Assembly (NCBI GenBank): GCA_963550915.1 | Contig: CAUVEB010000005.1 | Location: 1 to 64,000 of the forward strand | Reading direction: 5' to 3' | Length of the DNA: 64,000 nucleotides | From: Caviibacter sp963550915 | GTDB taxonomy: Bacteria > Fusobacteriota > Fusobacteriia > Fusobacteriales > Leptotrichiaceae | Part shown: piece by piece, positions 18,858-28,266 of the stretch | How positions within the stretch are numbered: the first letter of the stretch is position 1 | How the letters are laid out: each line of letters begins with the position of its first letter | The notes under the pieces: generated by a model | What the model was told of the DNA's origin: nothing | Databases searched by the model: none | Seen by the model: the letters and a program-made list of their open reading frames with translations, nothing else | Made by a program: the position numbers and the translations under genes

Positions 18858-20018
18858 CTATCTAACTAAATGAATTAAATATCCATAATTTTCTTTTTCC
18901 ATATCTTTTAGTGGTATAAATCTAATTGAAGCACTATTAATACAATATCTAAGTCCACCTTTATCAGCAGGGCCATCATTAAATACATGTCCTAAATGTG
19001 CCTTACCACTTCTACTTAGTACTTCTATTCTTTCCATGTTAAAGCTCATATCTTTTGCATAAGTTACTACATCTTTATTTATAGGTTTTGTAAAGCTTGG
19101 CCAACCGCAACCTGAATCAAATTTATCAGCTGAAGAAAATAGAGGTTCTCCTGTTGTTACATCAACATATATACCTTTTTCAAAATTATCCCAATATTCA
19201 TTACTAAATGAGTGTTCTGTATTCTTTTTTTGAGTAACACTATATTGTAGTGGTGTTAATCTTTTCTTAAGTTCCATATCACTTGGTTTTGGATAATCTT
19301 CTGGATTAATTATTACTTCATTTGCAGAATTTAGGTCTACATGGCAGTAACCATATGGATTTTTTTTCAAATAATCTTGATGATATTCTTCTGCTAAAAC
19401 ATAGTTTTTAAGTGGTGATACTTCTATTTGTATCTTGTCTTTATATTTCTTTTGTAATTCTTTAATTTCTTTTTCAATTACAGCCTTATCTTGACTATTT
19501 GTATAATATATACCTGTTCTATATTGTCTTCCTCTATCATTTCCTTGTTTATTTACACTTGTTGGATCGATTATTCTAAAATAGTATTTAAGTATCTTAC
19601 TTAGAGATATCTTATTTTCATCATATTTTATATACACAGTTTCTGCATGATCTGTCATAGCTATCTTATTATAGCTAGTTTTATCTGTCTTACCGTTTGC
19701 ATAACCAACATTTGCATCTTCAACACCATATATCTTTTCAAAATATGCTTCTACTCCCCAAAAACATCCACCAGCTAAATATATTTCTTTTATATTTTTC
19801 ATGTTTTCAGTATGCATTTTATCTTTTTCCATCATGTCATCTTTCATCATTTTGTCATCTTTCATCATTTTGTCATCTTTTGCCATTTTATCTTCTTTCA
19901 TACTCATATGATGTTCTTTTTTCATCATATTATCTTTTTTCATTCCTTTAACTGTCATTGCTACTGAAAAAAATGCAACGCATAATGATAATGTAATAAA
20001 CATTGTCTTATATTTCAT
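18858..20018 (-). CDS. msrAB: Exported methionine sulfoxide reductase MsrA-MsrB fusion
   Basis: Repairs both S- and R-methionine sulfoxides in extracytoplasmic proteins. 386 residues from ATG 20018, chosen because GGAGG lies nine bases before it. An N-terminal signal/anchor segment (about 3-25) is followed by a Met/Lys/Asp-rich linker (about 27-70). MsrA has catalytic GGCFWG (about 81-86) and a recycling Cys in GYCHVD. MsrB has SGCGWPSF and the catalytic Cys in RYCINSASIRF. The protein contains 18-bp DNA repeats in the linker. It is the first gene of a five-gene operon with ccdA, a thioredoxin-like protein and a two-component pair. Confidence 0.95.
   Translation of the reverse strand: MKYKTMFITLSLCVAFFSVAMTVKGMKKDNMMKKEHHMSMKEDKMAKDDKMMKDDKMMKDDMMEKDKMHTENMKNIKEIYLAGGCFWGVEAYFEKIYGVEDANVGYANGKTDKTSYNKIAMTDHAETVYIKYDENKISLSKILKYYFRIIDPTSVNKQGNDRGRQYRTGIYYTNSQDKAVIEKEIKELQKKYKDKIQIEVSPLKNYVLAEEYHQDYLKKNPYGYCHVDLNSANEVIINPEDYPKPSDMELKKRLTPLQYSVTQKKNTEHSFSNEYWDNFEKGIYVDVTTGEPLFSSADKFDSGCGWPSFTKPINKDVVTYAKDMSFNMERIEVLSRSGKAHLGHVFNDGPADKGGLRYCINSASIRFIPLKDMEKENYGYLIHLVR
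19836..19885. repeat. 18-bp tandem repeat inside msrAB
   Basis: Two perfect copies of an 18-base unit (19836-19853 and 19854-19871) and a degenerate third (from 19872). On the coding strand the unit encodes KMMKDD, giving the Met-rich linker between signal peptide and MsrA. In-frame slippage could change linker length without breaking the protein. Confidence 0.85.
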
Positions 20019-20128
20019 ATTTAATCCCTCCACATATGTTATATACATAGTATATATTGTAAAGTTACTTATTATAATACAAAATATTTCTATTTTACTA
20101 TAATATTTTTAGATTTTAATTTTTTATA

Positions 20129-20166
20129 TAAAAAAAGTTGCAAAAAACATTTGTCTTCTGCAACTA
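20129..20166 (-). terminator. Adhesin operon terminator
   Basis: Minus-strand stem AGTTGCA (20159-20165) with TGCAACT (20136-20142), extendable by G-U and A-U pairs, followed by a T7 run. It lies about 20 bases after the adhesin stop. Confidence 0.85.
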
Positions 20167-20187
20167 TTATAAAATATGAGTGTGATT

Positions 20188-23100
20188 TTATCTTACAATT
20201 ATTTCAACTCTTCTGTTAGATGATTTGTTTGTATCTGAAACCATATTATTCATTCCACTTGAAGATACTTTTCCTATCTTAACTGTTTTACTAAGTCCAA
20301 GGCTATGTAGTAACTCTACAACCTTTTTAGCTCTTCTATATCCAAGTTCTAAATTAAACTTATCTTCACCATTAGTATCAGCATACCCTGTTATATCTAT
20401 TGTTCTACCGATATAGTTTTTGTTTATTTCATCTATTATGTTAATTAAGTCTTTTTTCTGAGCCTTAGTTATAACATCTTTATTTGAAATATATCCACCT
20501 AATGTAAATAGTTTTATACTACTTACTTGTCTATCAAGTATTTGTTTTATAAGTTCTTTCATCTCTTTATTTTCATTTTGAAGAGTTTGAACTGTTTCTT
20601 TTATGTTTTCATTTTCTGATTTTAGTTGTTCAATTGTGCTATTAACTGCATTTGTATTTTGACTTGTATATTCTAAATTACAAACACTCTTATTTTGTTT
20701 TAAACCAAATACATAAGCAAATCCAACGCCAAATCCTACATTTCCTTTAGTATTTACTGATCCACTTAATTTATATACTAAATCTCCTTTTTTAGTAGTT
20801 CCACTTAATCCTACTGCAAAAGCAGATTCTTTACCATATGTTCCATATGCTCCTGAAAGTGCATAATTTCTACCACAACTAGGTTGAACTTGTGGAAGAT
20901 TTGCCATTGCTATTGCATTTGCAACACCTGCTAATGCTTTTTGTCCAGTTTGACCTAGTGTATCTAGTTTTTTATCTACAGTATCTTTATCGTAGTAATT
21001 ATCAAATCTATTATCAATTTCTCTCTTATTGTAGTAATTTGATAATTTATTATCTACATATTTCTTATTTACAGCTGAACTACTGTCTGAACTATCATCT
21101 AAATCTTTTAATCCTGTTATAGTACCTGCACCTATTGTAACTTTATTACTTGCATCTCCAACTTTAATTTCTGAAAATTCAGGTCTATCTTTAAATCCTA
21201 TAGTAATCTTACCATTACCATTAGCATCTTTTTCATACTTAGTTTCAAGATTATCCCCTTTATATCCTGAACTTGTATCACCTTTATTAATTGTTAATGC
21301 ACTTCCTAATTCTTGTTTTCCACTTGCATTATCAGCACCAAATGTAAAACCTTCGCCAAGTTTATTTACTGCTTTATCTATTTTTTTCTCTACTTCATGT
21401 AATTGACTTCCATTTACTGCATCTGTTGAATTTTCAGATACTTTTCCTTTTCCAACATTTGATAATACTGTAGCATTTGTAGTAGTACCATCTGCATTTA
21501 CAAGGCTATTCTTTATATTAGTTACTGGAGCTTCTCCTGGTTTTGGCATCCCGTCTGCTTGTAGTTGACTTGGTAAGTAATATTTATTATCTGCTCCTTT
21601 TACAAGTCTATCTCCATTTTCATTTGTGTATACAACAGAACCTGCTTGACCATTTGCAATTTCTTGTATTTTAGAATTTGTATCCTTTATCTTACCTTCA
21701 ACATAGTCATAAACAGCTTTTCCTGTTACAGTCTTATTGTTATTAGGATCTGTATCAGATATTACACCTTGTCCTAATCCATTTACAGAATCTTCAAGAT
21801 TTTTAACTCTTTTATTTGTATCAAATAATTGAGAACCTGTAACTGCATCTGTTGAATTTTGGCTTAATTCTCCTTTTTTAATTCCGCTTATTTTTTTATC
21901 ATTTAAGCCTAGTTCATTTTCTCCTAAAGTTAATTTAGTTCCTGTATCTGTATTTTGTATACTTTCAATATCTTTTAAATTTTTATTTAAAGTATGTTTT
22001 ACTACTCCATTATCTTCTACACTTGCTGTTATATTTCCAGTATTTGTGAAGTTAAGACCATTTGTAAGTGTTGTCTTCTTATCATCTGCTCCGTTTGATT
22101 TATATGTTAAATTAGAATTACCTATATTAGAACTAACATGTGTTATTGCATCATCTAATGCTTTTAGTGCATCTCCTATATTTGTATAATTTGTACCAGC
22201 TGAACCATTACCTTTAATTACATATGTTGGATCTGTTAGTACTCCATTTTCAAATTTTGCACCTCCACCTAGAGCTTTTGCGATATTGCTACCAAACTTT
22301 TGAAGTTGTGAACCATTTATAGCGTCTTTTGAGTTTACAGATATATTACCATCTGCAACATTTGATAATATACTTGCTTTTGTAGTTGTACCGTCTTCAT
22401 TAACAAGAGATAATCTAACTTTATCATTTGTCACTTCTGTTGCTCCAGCATTTGAAACTCCGTCTACAACATCTGATGCCTTATACCATTTACCATCTTT
22501 AGCTTTAACTACTCTATCACCTTTTTCATTTGTGTATACAACAGTTCCAGCTTCTCCTCTTCTAATAGCATTTACCTTATCGTTTACATGTTTTCCATTT
22601 AAATTATCAACATTTGCACTACCACTAGTATTTCTAGCATCTGCTAAATCATCTGCTATACTTCCTAAATTACCTTTTATATAATCAATTAAAGCTTTTT
22701 CTGTTACAAGTTTACCGTTACCTGCCAATGCTCCTGTATTTATCTTATCTGTTTCATTTAGACCAAACTCTAATACTCCATCATTTTTACTTGCAACAGT
22801 TAAATTAGAGTTATTTGATTTAAAGTGTAATCCTTTTTGTAAAGTTGTTGTTTTACTAACTGCGTCATCCCCTGCTTTATAACTTAAATCAAGATTTGAT
22901 ACACCTAAGACAGTTTTTAATTTTGTTACATCTTCATTACTTAAGTTTGAACCATCTTTTTTAGCAAATGTTTCTCCTACTTTTTCATTAAGTTTTACAT
23001 CATTTATACCTATAGTATATTTTGCTTGACCTGTAGCAGGTGTTGTTTTTGTAACTTGTATAATATCTCCTGAATTTTCAACACTTACCTTTTCAAGACC

Positions 23101-25659
23101 ATCTAATTTATTAACAACGTTTTTAAGTTGTGCAACGTTAACTGCATCAGTATCATTAGTCCCTGCTGCAACTCCTACTATTTGTCTTGTAAGTCCTTTA
23201 CTTGTATCTCCTATTGAAAGAGCTCCAAGTGTTGATTTCCAAGCCATACCATTGTCTGCTGAATTAGCTTTAGTTGTTGGATCATATCCTAGAGTTCCTG
23301 CAGCTATATTAGCAACAGATTTTGAACCTAGAGCTACTGAGTCTGCTGAAGATGATTTTGACATAAATCCAAGTGCCATTCCTTGATCTGATGTATTTTC
23401 TGCTTTTGCACCATAACCTATAGCTATGCTATCTTTTCCTTTAGCACCATTGTTATTATAGTTTAAGTCTGCAAGTAGTTTCTTTTCTGCATCTGTTAGT
23501 ACATCTGCTTTTAAATCTTCTGTTTTTGCTTTATCAATTTTTGACATTATTTCATCAAATTTTGATTTATCTGAAGTATTATTTAGTTCATTTTCTACAT
23601 CTTTTAATTTTTTTACATGTGCTTTAACTTCAGGTTTATCTCCAAGTTTTGCAATTACATCATCAATTTCTTTAAGAGCATTCGCATCAAAACTTTCATC
23701 ATTTAATTTTTTTCTTGCCTCAATTAAAAGTTTTTGTGCTTTTGCTTCAACATAATTATTTAAATTTAATTGTTTTTTACTTATTTCTTGAAGTTCTGAT
23801 GCCTTACTTCCAGCAGAATTTCTATCAACAGACATATATCTTACACCATCATTTTCACTAACTGATAGTCTATTTATTTTGTCATCTAATGCTTTTAATT
23901 GTGCTACATTGGCAGCATCTGTAAGTGCATATCCTGAAGCAACGTTTGTTATTCTACGTTCTTGGTTTATACTACCTACTGATATTACACCAACCTTAGA
24001 TGATGTTGGTATAGATAGTGAACCTAATGGTACCCATCCAGGTTTATTAAGTTTATCTTGACCATAGTCTGTTTTACTGTTTACACCAAGTGCTACTGAA
24101 TTAGCCATATTAGCAACAGCTCCATTACCAAGTGCCATACCTGAAGTTGTATCTTTTGAAACTTTCGAACCAAATCCAAAAGCTATTGATTTATTTGAAT
24201 TTTCTTCAACTGATGAACCTACACCAAAAGCCATTGAATCTTTTGATTTAACTCTTGTTGCTGTACCAAGTCCAATTGAGTTTGATTCTGAAATATGTGA
24301 ACCTGTACCAAGTGCAAGTGAGTTCTTAGCTTTTTCTGTTATATGTACTAAAGAACCTATCCCTATACTATTTGAACCAAATACTGCTGTTGAACTTCCT
24401 ATAACTGTTGAATTAAGACCACTTGATATTGATTTATATCCTATTGTTATAGCATTGTCTTTTTCTTTTTTAGTTTTACGTATATCTTTTGTTGTAGTCA
24501 TGATAACATCTGATTCTTCTTCATATTCTATTACGTCTTTATTTCCATTTTGTGAAGTATTCTTAATTAAATTTGATATATCTTCATCGTTACCATTTAT
24601 TAATTTTTCTGTATTAGCACCATTTTGAAGTGCACTTAAATTTGATTCAAACTTATTTTTTGAACTAGCGGTTAATTTGACGTTTGATCCTACTGTATGA
24701 CCTATAGCTATTGAACCTTTTCCTACTGCCTTTGAAAGATAACCATATGCCATTGATCCTGCGTTTGTAGCTTCTGTTTTATTACCAACTGCAACTGAAT
24801 TTTCAGCAAATACTCTACTTTCTTCTCCGATAGCAGTACCACCTGTAGCACCAAAGTTAACAAATGATCTAATTCCAATTGTAGTTGATTTATCAGCAAG
24901 TGCAAAGTTTAAAGTTCCTAAAGCTGTTGATTGATTACCATATGCAACTGTTCTTGAACCTATAGCTATTGAACTAAGTCCTCTTGAAAATGTTGGTGAA
25001 TACATTCTATTATCTCTACCGTCTGCTATACCATATGATTTATCAAAATCTTGTTTACTATTAAAGATTTTACCGGTTTTCCCTTTAAATGTATGTGTTT
25101 TTGTCCATAGATCTTCATAAATTTTTTCAATTGTTGCTTGTGGTAATTTATCATTAAGACCTGTACCATCGTTATATATATCATCATTTCCTATAGCTAT
25201 AGATGATGAACCTGTAGCAAATGTTTCTGAACCTATCGCTACTGATTGACTTCCTGCAACAGATCTTGTACCTAGTACTTGAGCTTGTGAACCTATACCC
25301 TTAGATCCTGCTCCTATTATTGTACTTGCATCTCCTATTGAATAAGAGTTAACACCTATAATTACACTGTTTTTTACGTGTCTATTTGCTTCTGCTATTA
25401 TATCTCCACCTTTTGTTTTTGCAATCAAAACAGATCCTCTATTTGTTACAGATTCTCCAGCATCATTATGGTGTGAAGCTGCTCCAGTATCTTTATCAAT
25501 ATAAAAATACCACCAATCTGAATAGCTTGCTACTGGAAAACTCATAAAAGCTCCACACATTAAAATTTTTATTATTAAATTTTTAGTTATACTAAGCTTA
25601 TTTTTTAAGCTTCTTTTTATCCAATCAGATATTTCTTTTAGTCTAAAATTTTTATTCAT
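20188..25659 (-). CDS. Trimeric autotransporter adhesin with C-terminal OmpA-like domain
   Basis: Outer-membrane adhesin of 1823 residues. A long basic N region and hydrophobic core form an extended signal peptide (about 1-47, ending VASYS). The passenger has many YadA-type head repeats (SIAIGS, ALGT, SVALG), an internal helical insert (about 625-740), several neck motifs such as TDAANVAQL and TDAVNVAQL, and a long stalk. The YadA-type anchor lies at about 1568-1653 (ALAGVANAIAMA, four beta-strand segments, ending VGFAYVFGL). Unlike classical members, about 170 residues follow: a coiled coil (about 1660-1711) and an OmpA-like peptidoglycan-binding domain with ITGYADTNG and LGYRRAKKV. The start ATG is seven bases after the upstream small secreted gene. 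Target on host cells is unknown. Confidence 0.93.
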   Translation of the reverse strand: MNKNFRLKEISDWIKRSLKNKLSITKNLIIKILMCGAFMSFPVASYSDWWYFYIDKDTGAASHHNDAGESVTNRGSVLIAKTKGGDIIAEANRHVKNSVIIGVNSYSIGDASTIIGAGSKGIGSQAQVLGTRSVAGSQSVAIGSETFATGSSSIAIGNDDIYNDGTGLNDKLPQATIEKIYEDLWTKTHTFKGKTGKIFNSKQDFDKSYGIADGRDNRMYSPTFSRGLSSIAIGSRTVAYGNQSTALGTLNFALADKSTTIGIRSFVNFGATGGTAIGEESRVFAENSVAVGNKTEATNAGSMAYGYLSKAVGKGSIAIGHTVGSNVKLTASSKNKFESNLSALQNGANTEKLINGNDEDISNLIKNTSQNGNKDVIEYEEESDVIMTTTKDIRKTKKEKDNAITIGYKSISSGLNSTVIGSSTAVFGSNSIGIGSLVHITEKAKNSLALGTGSHISESNSIGLGTATRVKSKDSMAFGVGSSVEENSNKSIAFGFGSKVSKDTTSGMALGNGAVANMANSVALGVNSKTDYGQDKLNKPGWVPLGSLSIPTSSKVGVISVGSINQERRITNVASGYALTDAANVAQLKALDDKINRLSVSENDGVRYMSVDRNSAGSKASELQEISKKQLNLNNYVEAKAQKLLIEARKKLNDESFDANALKEIDDVIAKLGDKPEVKAHVKKLKDVENELNNTSDKSKFDEIMSKIDKAKTEDLKADVLTDAEKKLLADLNYNNNGAKGKDSIAIGYGAKAENTSDQGMALGFMSKSSSADSVALGSKSVANIAAGTLGYDPTTKANSADNGMAWKSTLGALSIGDTSKGLTRQIVGVAAGTNDTDAVNVAQLKNVVNKLDGLEKVSVENSGDIIQVTKTTPATGQAKYTIGINDVKLNEKVGETFAKKDGSNLSNEDVTKLKTVLGVSNLDLSYKAGDDAVSKTTTLQKGLHFKSNNSNLTVASKNDGVLEFGLNETDKINTGALAGNGKLVTEKALIDYIKGNLGSIADDLADARNTSGSANVDNLNGKHVNDKVNAIRRGEAGTVVYTNEKGDRVVKAKDGKWYKASDVVDGVSNAGATEVTNDKVRLSLVNEDGTTTKASILSNVADGNISVNSKDAINGSQLQKFGSNIAKALGGGAKFENGVLTDPTYVIKGNGSAGTNYTNIGDALKALDDAITHVSSNIGNSNLTYKSNGADDKKTTLTNGLNFTNTGNITASVEDNGVVKHTLNKNLKDIESIQNTDTGTKLTLGENELGLNDKKISGIKKGELSQNSTDAVTGSQLFDTNKRVKNLEDSVNGLGQGVISDTDPNNNKTVTGKAVYDYVEGKIKDTNSKIQEIANGQAGSVVYTNENGDRLVKGADNKYYLPSQLQADGMPKPGEAPVTNIKNSLVNADGTTTNATVLSNVGKGKVSENSTDAVNGSQLHEVEKKIDKAVNKLGEGFTFGADNASGKQELGSALTINKGDTSSGYKGDNLETKYEKDANGNGKITIGFKDRPEFSEIKVGDASNKVTIGAGTITGLKDLDDSSDSSSAVNKKYVDNKLSNYYNKREIDNRFDNYYDKDTVDKKLDTLGQTGQKALAGVANAIAMANLPQVQPSCGRNYALSGAYGTYGKESAFAVGLSGTTKKGDLVYKLSGSVNTKGNVGFGVGFAYVFGLKQNKSVCNLEYTSQNTNAVNSTIEQLKSENENIKETVQTLQNENKEMKELIKQILDRQVSSIKLFTLGGYISNKDVITKAQKKDLINIIDEINKNYIGRTIDITGYADTNGEDKFNLELGYRRAKKVVELLHSLGLSKTVKIGKVSSSGMNNMVSDTNKSSNRRVEIIVR

Positions 25660-25665
25660 AGTAAA

Positions 25666-26241
25666 TTACCTTCTTATCATGTTTATTTCGTTTAAAATTA
25701 CTTTTTCAATTTGATTTTTATATACCTTGCTCTCATAAATATTACTAAATTCATAATTATTTCTATATCCTGATTTTGTAACACTTTCATTATATAGCTT
25801 ATATACTTTTACATTTTTTGGTATCTTCTTATCTATACCTTTTTTAATGTATGTTCCATAACTCCTATCTCCATAGACGCCATCTAATTTATCATTTTCC
25901 ATTATAAAGACAAGAATTTTATCACTTGTTTTAGCAAGTTTACCTATATTTAATCCTAACAAGTCTATTCTTGGCATAATAAGTATTAAAAGTTTACTTT
26001 TAGGAAGCTCTTTTAAAGTAGCTGTATTATAGTCTTGATAGACCAATATCTTTTCACTTGCAAGCTCAAGTAAGGCATCTGCTTCTATTCTATCTGCAGT
26101 TCCTATCAAATCATTAGTATTGGGTACTTCAGTTACAAATGAATTTTTAAACTTTTCTTTTTGTGCATAAATAGTGTCAAATCCAAACGAGTAAGGCACA
26201 AATAGAAAATAAACACTTAAAAACATTAATAATGTTTTCAA
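25666..26241 (-). CDS. Small secreted protein of unknown function, upstream of adhesin
   Basis: Not recognised. About 191 residues from a TTG at 26241, chosen because GAGGTGAT, closely matching the anti-SD, lies just before it; a GTG at 26250 overlaps that SD. The N terminus MKTLLMFLSVYFLFVPYSFG is a clear signal peptide without a lipobox. The mature part is mixed charge, has no cysteine and no membrane segment, and includes a central hydrophobic stretch (KSKLLILIMPRIDLLGLN) and a basic C terminus. It ends six bases before the adhesin start, so the two are co-transcribed and probably co-translated. This suggests a role in adhesin export, folding or trimer stability, but nothing in the sequence proves it. 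Confidence 0.75.
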   Translation of the reverse strand: MKTLLMFLSVYFLFVPYSFGFDTIYAQKEKFKNSFVTEVPNTNDLIGTADRIEADALLELASEKILVYQDYNTATLKELPKSKLLILIMPRIDLLGLNIGKLAKTSDKILVFIMENDKLDGVYGDRSYGTYIKKGIDKKIPKNVKVYKLYNESVTKSGYRNNYEFSNIYESKVYKNQIEKVILNEINMIRR

Positions 26242-26291
26242 ATTAATCACCTCAATATTTTACTCATTTTTTAAAGTATATCACCAACCTG

Positions 26292-26326
26292 AAAAAAAGC
26301 CACTAAAAAGGCGTCCCCCTTTTTTT
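26292..26326 (-). promoter_or_regulatory. Possible leader attenuator of the adhesin operon
   Basis: On the minus strand a run A7-G5 leads into a stem AAAAAGG/CCTTTTT (26318-26324 with 26305-26311), then GTGGC and T7 (26292-26298). It looks like a terminator about 50 bases before the start of the small secreted gene. No ligand-binding riboswitch fold is recognised. Confidence 0.4.
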
Positions 26327-26392
26327 ACCAAACAAAAATTATTACTTAAACAGGCTAAATATATGCCTTTACAAAAAGTAACCATTTTCATA

Positions 26393-26429
26393 CAAAAAAG
26401 CCTAGAAAATACAAGTATTTCCTAAGCTT
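26393..26429 (-). terminator. Oligopeptide transporter operon terminator
   Basis: Minus-strand stem of 15 positions with two G-U or mismatch positions (26415-26429 with 26398-26412), followed by a T-run. It lies 16 bases after the substrate-binding protein stop. Confidence 0.85.
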
Positions 26430-26444
26430 TATTATCACTTATTT

Positions 26445-28229
26445 TTATTTTGTTGATTTGTATGATTCAGTTGCAGTTAATGCATCTACTATCTTATTAG
26501 TAACTGTATTATCTGATATTGATGATGAGTGTTTAACTCTCTTATTAACTGGTTTTAAGCTATATTTAAATGTAACTGGTATATATCCTAATTCATTTTC
26601 CATATAGTTCTTTTCCCATTCTTTTACTGCATCTATCTTAAATTGTGGATCTTTTAATCCTCTAATATCTTTTATTTTCGCAAGTAATTCATCATTCTTT
26701 TCAGATGTTAAACGAGTAAAGTTAAATATTGATTCTCTACTGTATACGCTCATATCTAATGATGTTCCAACAGACCAAGCAGCTATCCACATATCGATTT
26801 CTTTATCATTTGCTTGAACTTTATCAAAGAAGCTATTTCCTTCCATTGGTCTTCCAGATGTAAGAGTTACTTTTAATCCAACTTCTTTCCAGTCTTGAAT
26901 ATATTTTTGTGCCATTGGTTCAGCAATATCTCCCATAGTTGGGAACGCAAATTTAATTTCAAATGGTTTTCCGTTTTTATCTTCTCTTATTCCGTCACCG
27001 TCTATATCTTTATATCCTGCTTTATCTAATAATTCTTTAGCTTTTTCAGGATTGTATGTAAATCTTGTTTCATTTGTATGATATTTACCCATAATTGGTG
27101 GTATAGGAGAGTTTGCTCTTTCTCTTAAACCATTATAGAATGCTTCTGCTATTGTTTCTATATCAACTGCATAAGCCATAGCTTTTCTTAAGTTTATATC
27201 GTACATTTTAGCGTTAGTATCTGTTACGTTTTCACCTTTTTGTTCATCAAAGTGACCTAAATTAAATCCTAAATATTGGAAATATAGGTCTTGGTTTCCA
27301 GTTATTGCTAAATTATCAAAATCTTTATATTCACTATATATATCTTGATTCATGTTTGAATACTTATCGTATTCACCATTTTTCATTGAAGCAACTATAA
27401 CTGAGTCTGGAACTATTTTCATTATCATTTTTTCAACTTTTGGCATTGCATCTTTATCATGGTAGTATGGATTTGGTACAAATTCAACACTTTCCCCTTG
27501 TATTATTTGTTTAACCATATATTTACCATATGATAATGGTTTTATTCTTACTTTATCTGATGTTTCTAAATCTTTAATTGCAACATCTTTTAGATAATGT
27601 CTTGGAGATAAGCTTGGAATTAATCCACCATTTCCTACTAATACTCCTGGTGTTAATTGAGTTAAATGTATATGTAATTCAGTATCACTTACTTGTACAA
27701 GACCACTTATTTTGCTTGCTTTACCAGCATGATATTCTTTCATACCTTTAACTAATTCAATATTTGAATCATATCTAACACCTGTATAATCAGGATGTCC
27801 TATTATTTCATATGAGAATACATAGTCATCAACAGTTAATGGCTCACCATCAGACCATTTTAAATTTTCTTTTATTTTAACTTTTAATACATTATTTTCT
27901 TCATCTATAGTAAGTTTTGCTATACCTTCATCTGTTATATTAAAGTCACCATTTGAGCTAAATATTTCTTCATATAGATTTTCTAAAAATAAAGAATCTA
28001 CATGGTCGTTATTTAGAACTGGTAAAAATATACCTTTAAATGGACTTGAATTTACAACCGCAACTTTTAAAGTCCCTCCATCAATTGCTTTTTCTTCAGA
28101 AATCCATTCTAATGCAAATAAATTTTTGTTTTCTCCTGATTTCATTTCAGATTTTCTTTGACCCGGACCACAAGCTATTAATGATAATAGCATTACACCC
28201 ACTATTCCTTTTAAAAATCCTTTGCTCAT
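26445..28229 (-). CDS. oppA: Oligopeptide ABC transporter substrate-binding lipoprotein
   Basis: Family 5 extracellular solute-binding protein of 594 residues, tethered by a lipid at the Cys of LIAC (about residue 20). Family features include LKWSDGEPLTVDDYVFSYE (about 125-143) and NLRKAMAYAVD (about 348-358). It captures peptides and delivers them to OppBC. It is the last gene of the operon, which ends at a terminator. Substrate range is not readable from sequence. Confidence 0.93.
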   Translation of the reverse strand: MSKGFLKGIVGVMLLSLIACGPGQRKSEMKSGENKNLFALEWISEEKAIDGGTLKVAVVNSSPFKGIFLPVLNNDHVDSLFLENLYEEIFSSNGDFNITDEGIAKLTIDEENNVLKVKIKENLKWSDGEPLTVDDYVFSYEIIGHPDYTGVRYDSNIELVKGMKEYHAGKASKISGLVQVSDTELHIHLTQLTPGVLVGNGGLIPSLSPRHYLKDVAIKDLETSDKVRIKPLSYGKYMVKQIIQGESVEFVPNPYYHDKDAMPKVEKMIMKIVPDSVIVASMKNGEYDKYSNMNQDIYSEYKDFDNLAITGNQDLYFQYLGFNLGHFDEQKGENVTDTNAKMYDINLRKAMAYAVDIETIAEAFYNGLRERANSPIPPIMGKYHTNETRFTYNPEKAKELLDKAGYKDIDGDGIREDKNGKPFEIKFAFPTMGDIAEPMAQKYIQDWKEVGLKVTLTSGRPMEGNSFFDKVQANDKEIDMWIAAWSVGTSLDMSVYSRESIFNFTRLTSEKNDELLAKIKDIRGLKDPQFKIDAVKEWEKNYMENELGYIPVTFKYSLKPVNKRVKHSSSISDNTVTNKIVDALTATESYKSTK

Positions 28230-28266
28230 TTATATTCCTCCTAATATATATTCAAAAATTATATAA

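Noticed and set aside
19697..19951. His/Leu-rich plus-strand frame antisense to msrAB
   Set aside because: Produced by the Met/Lys repeat read backwards; no SD or family.
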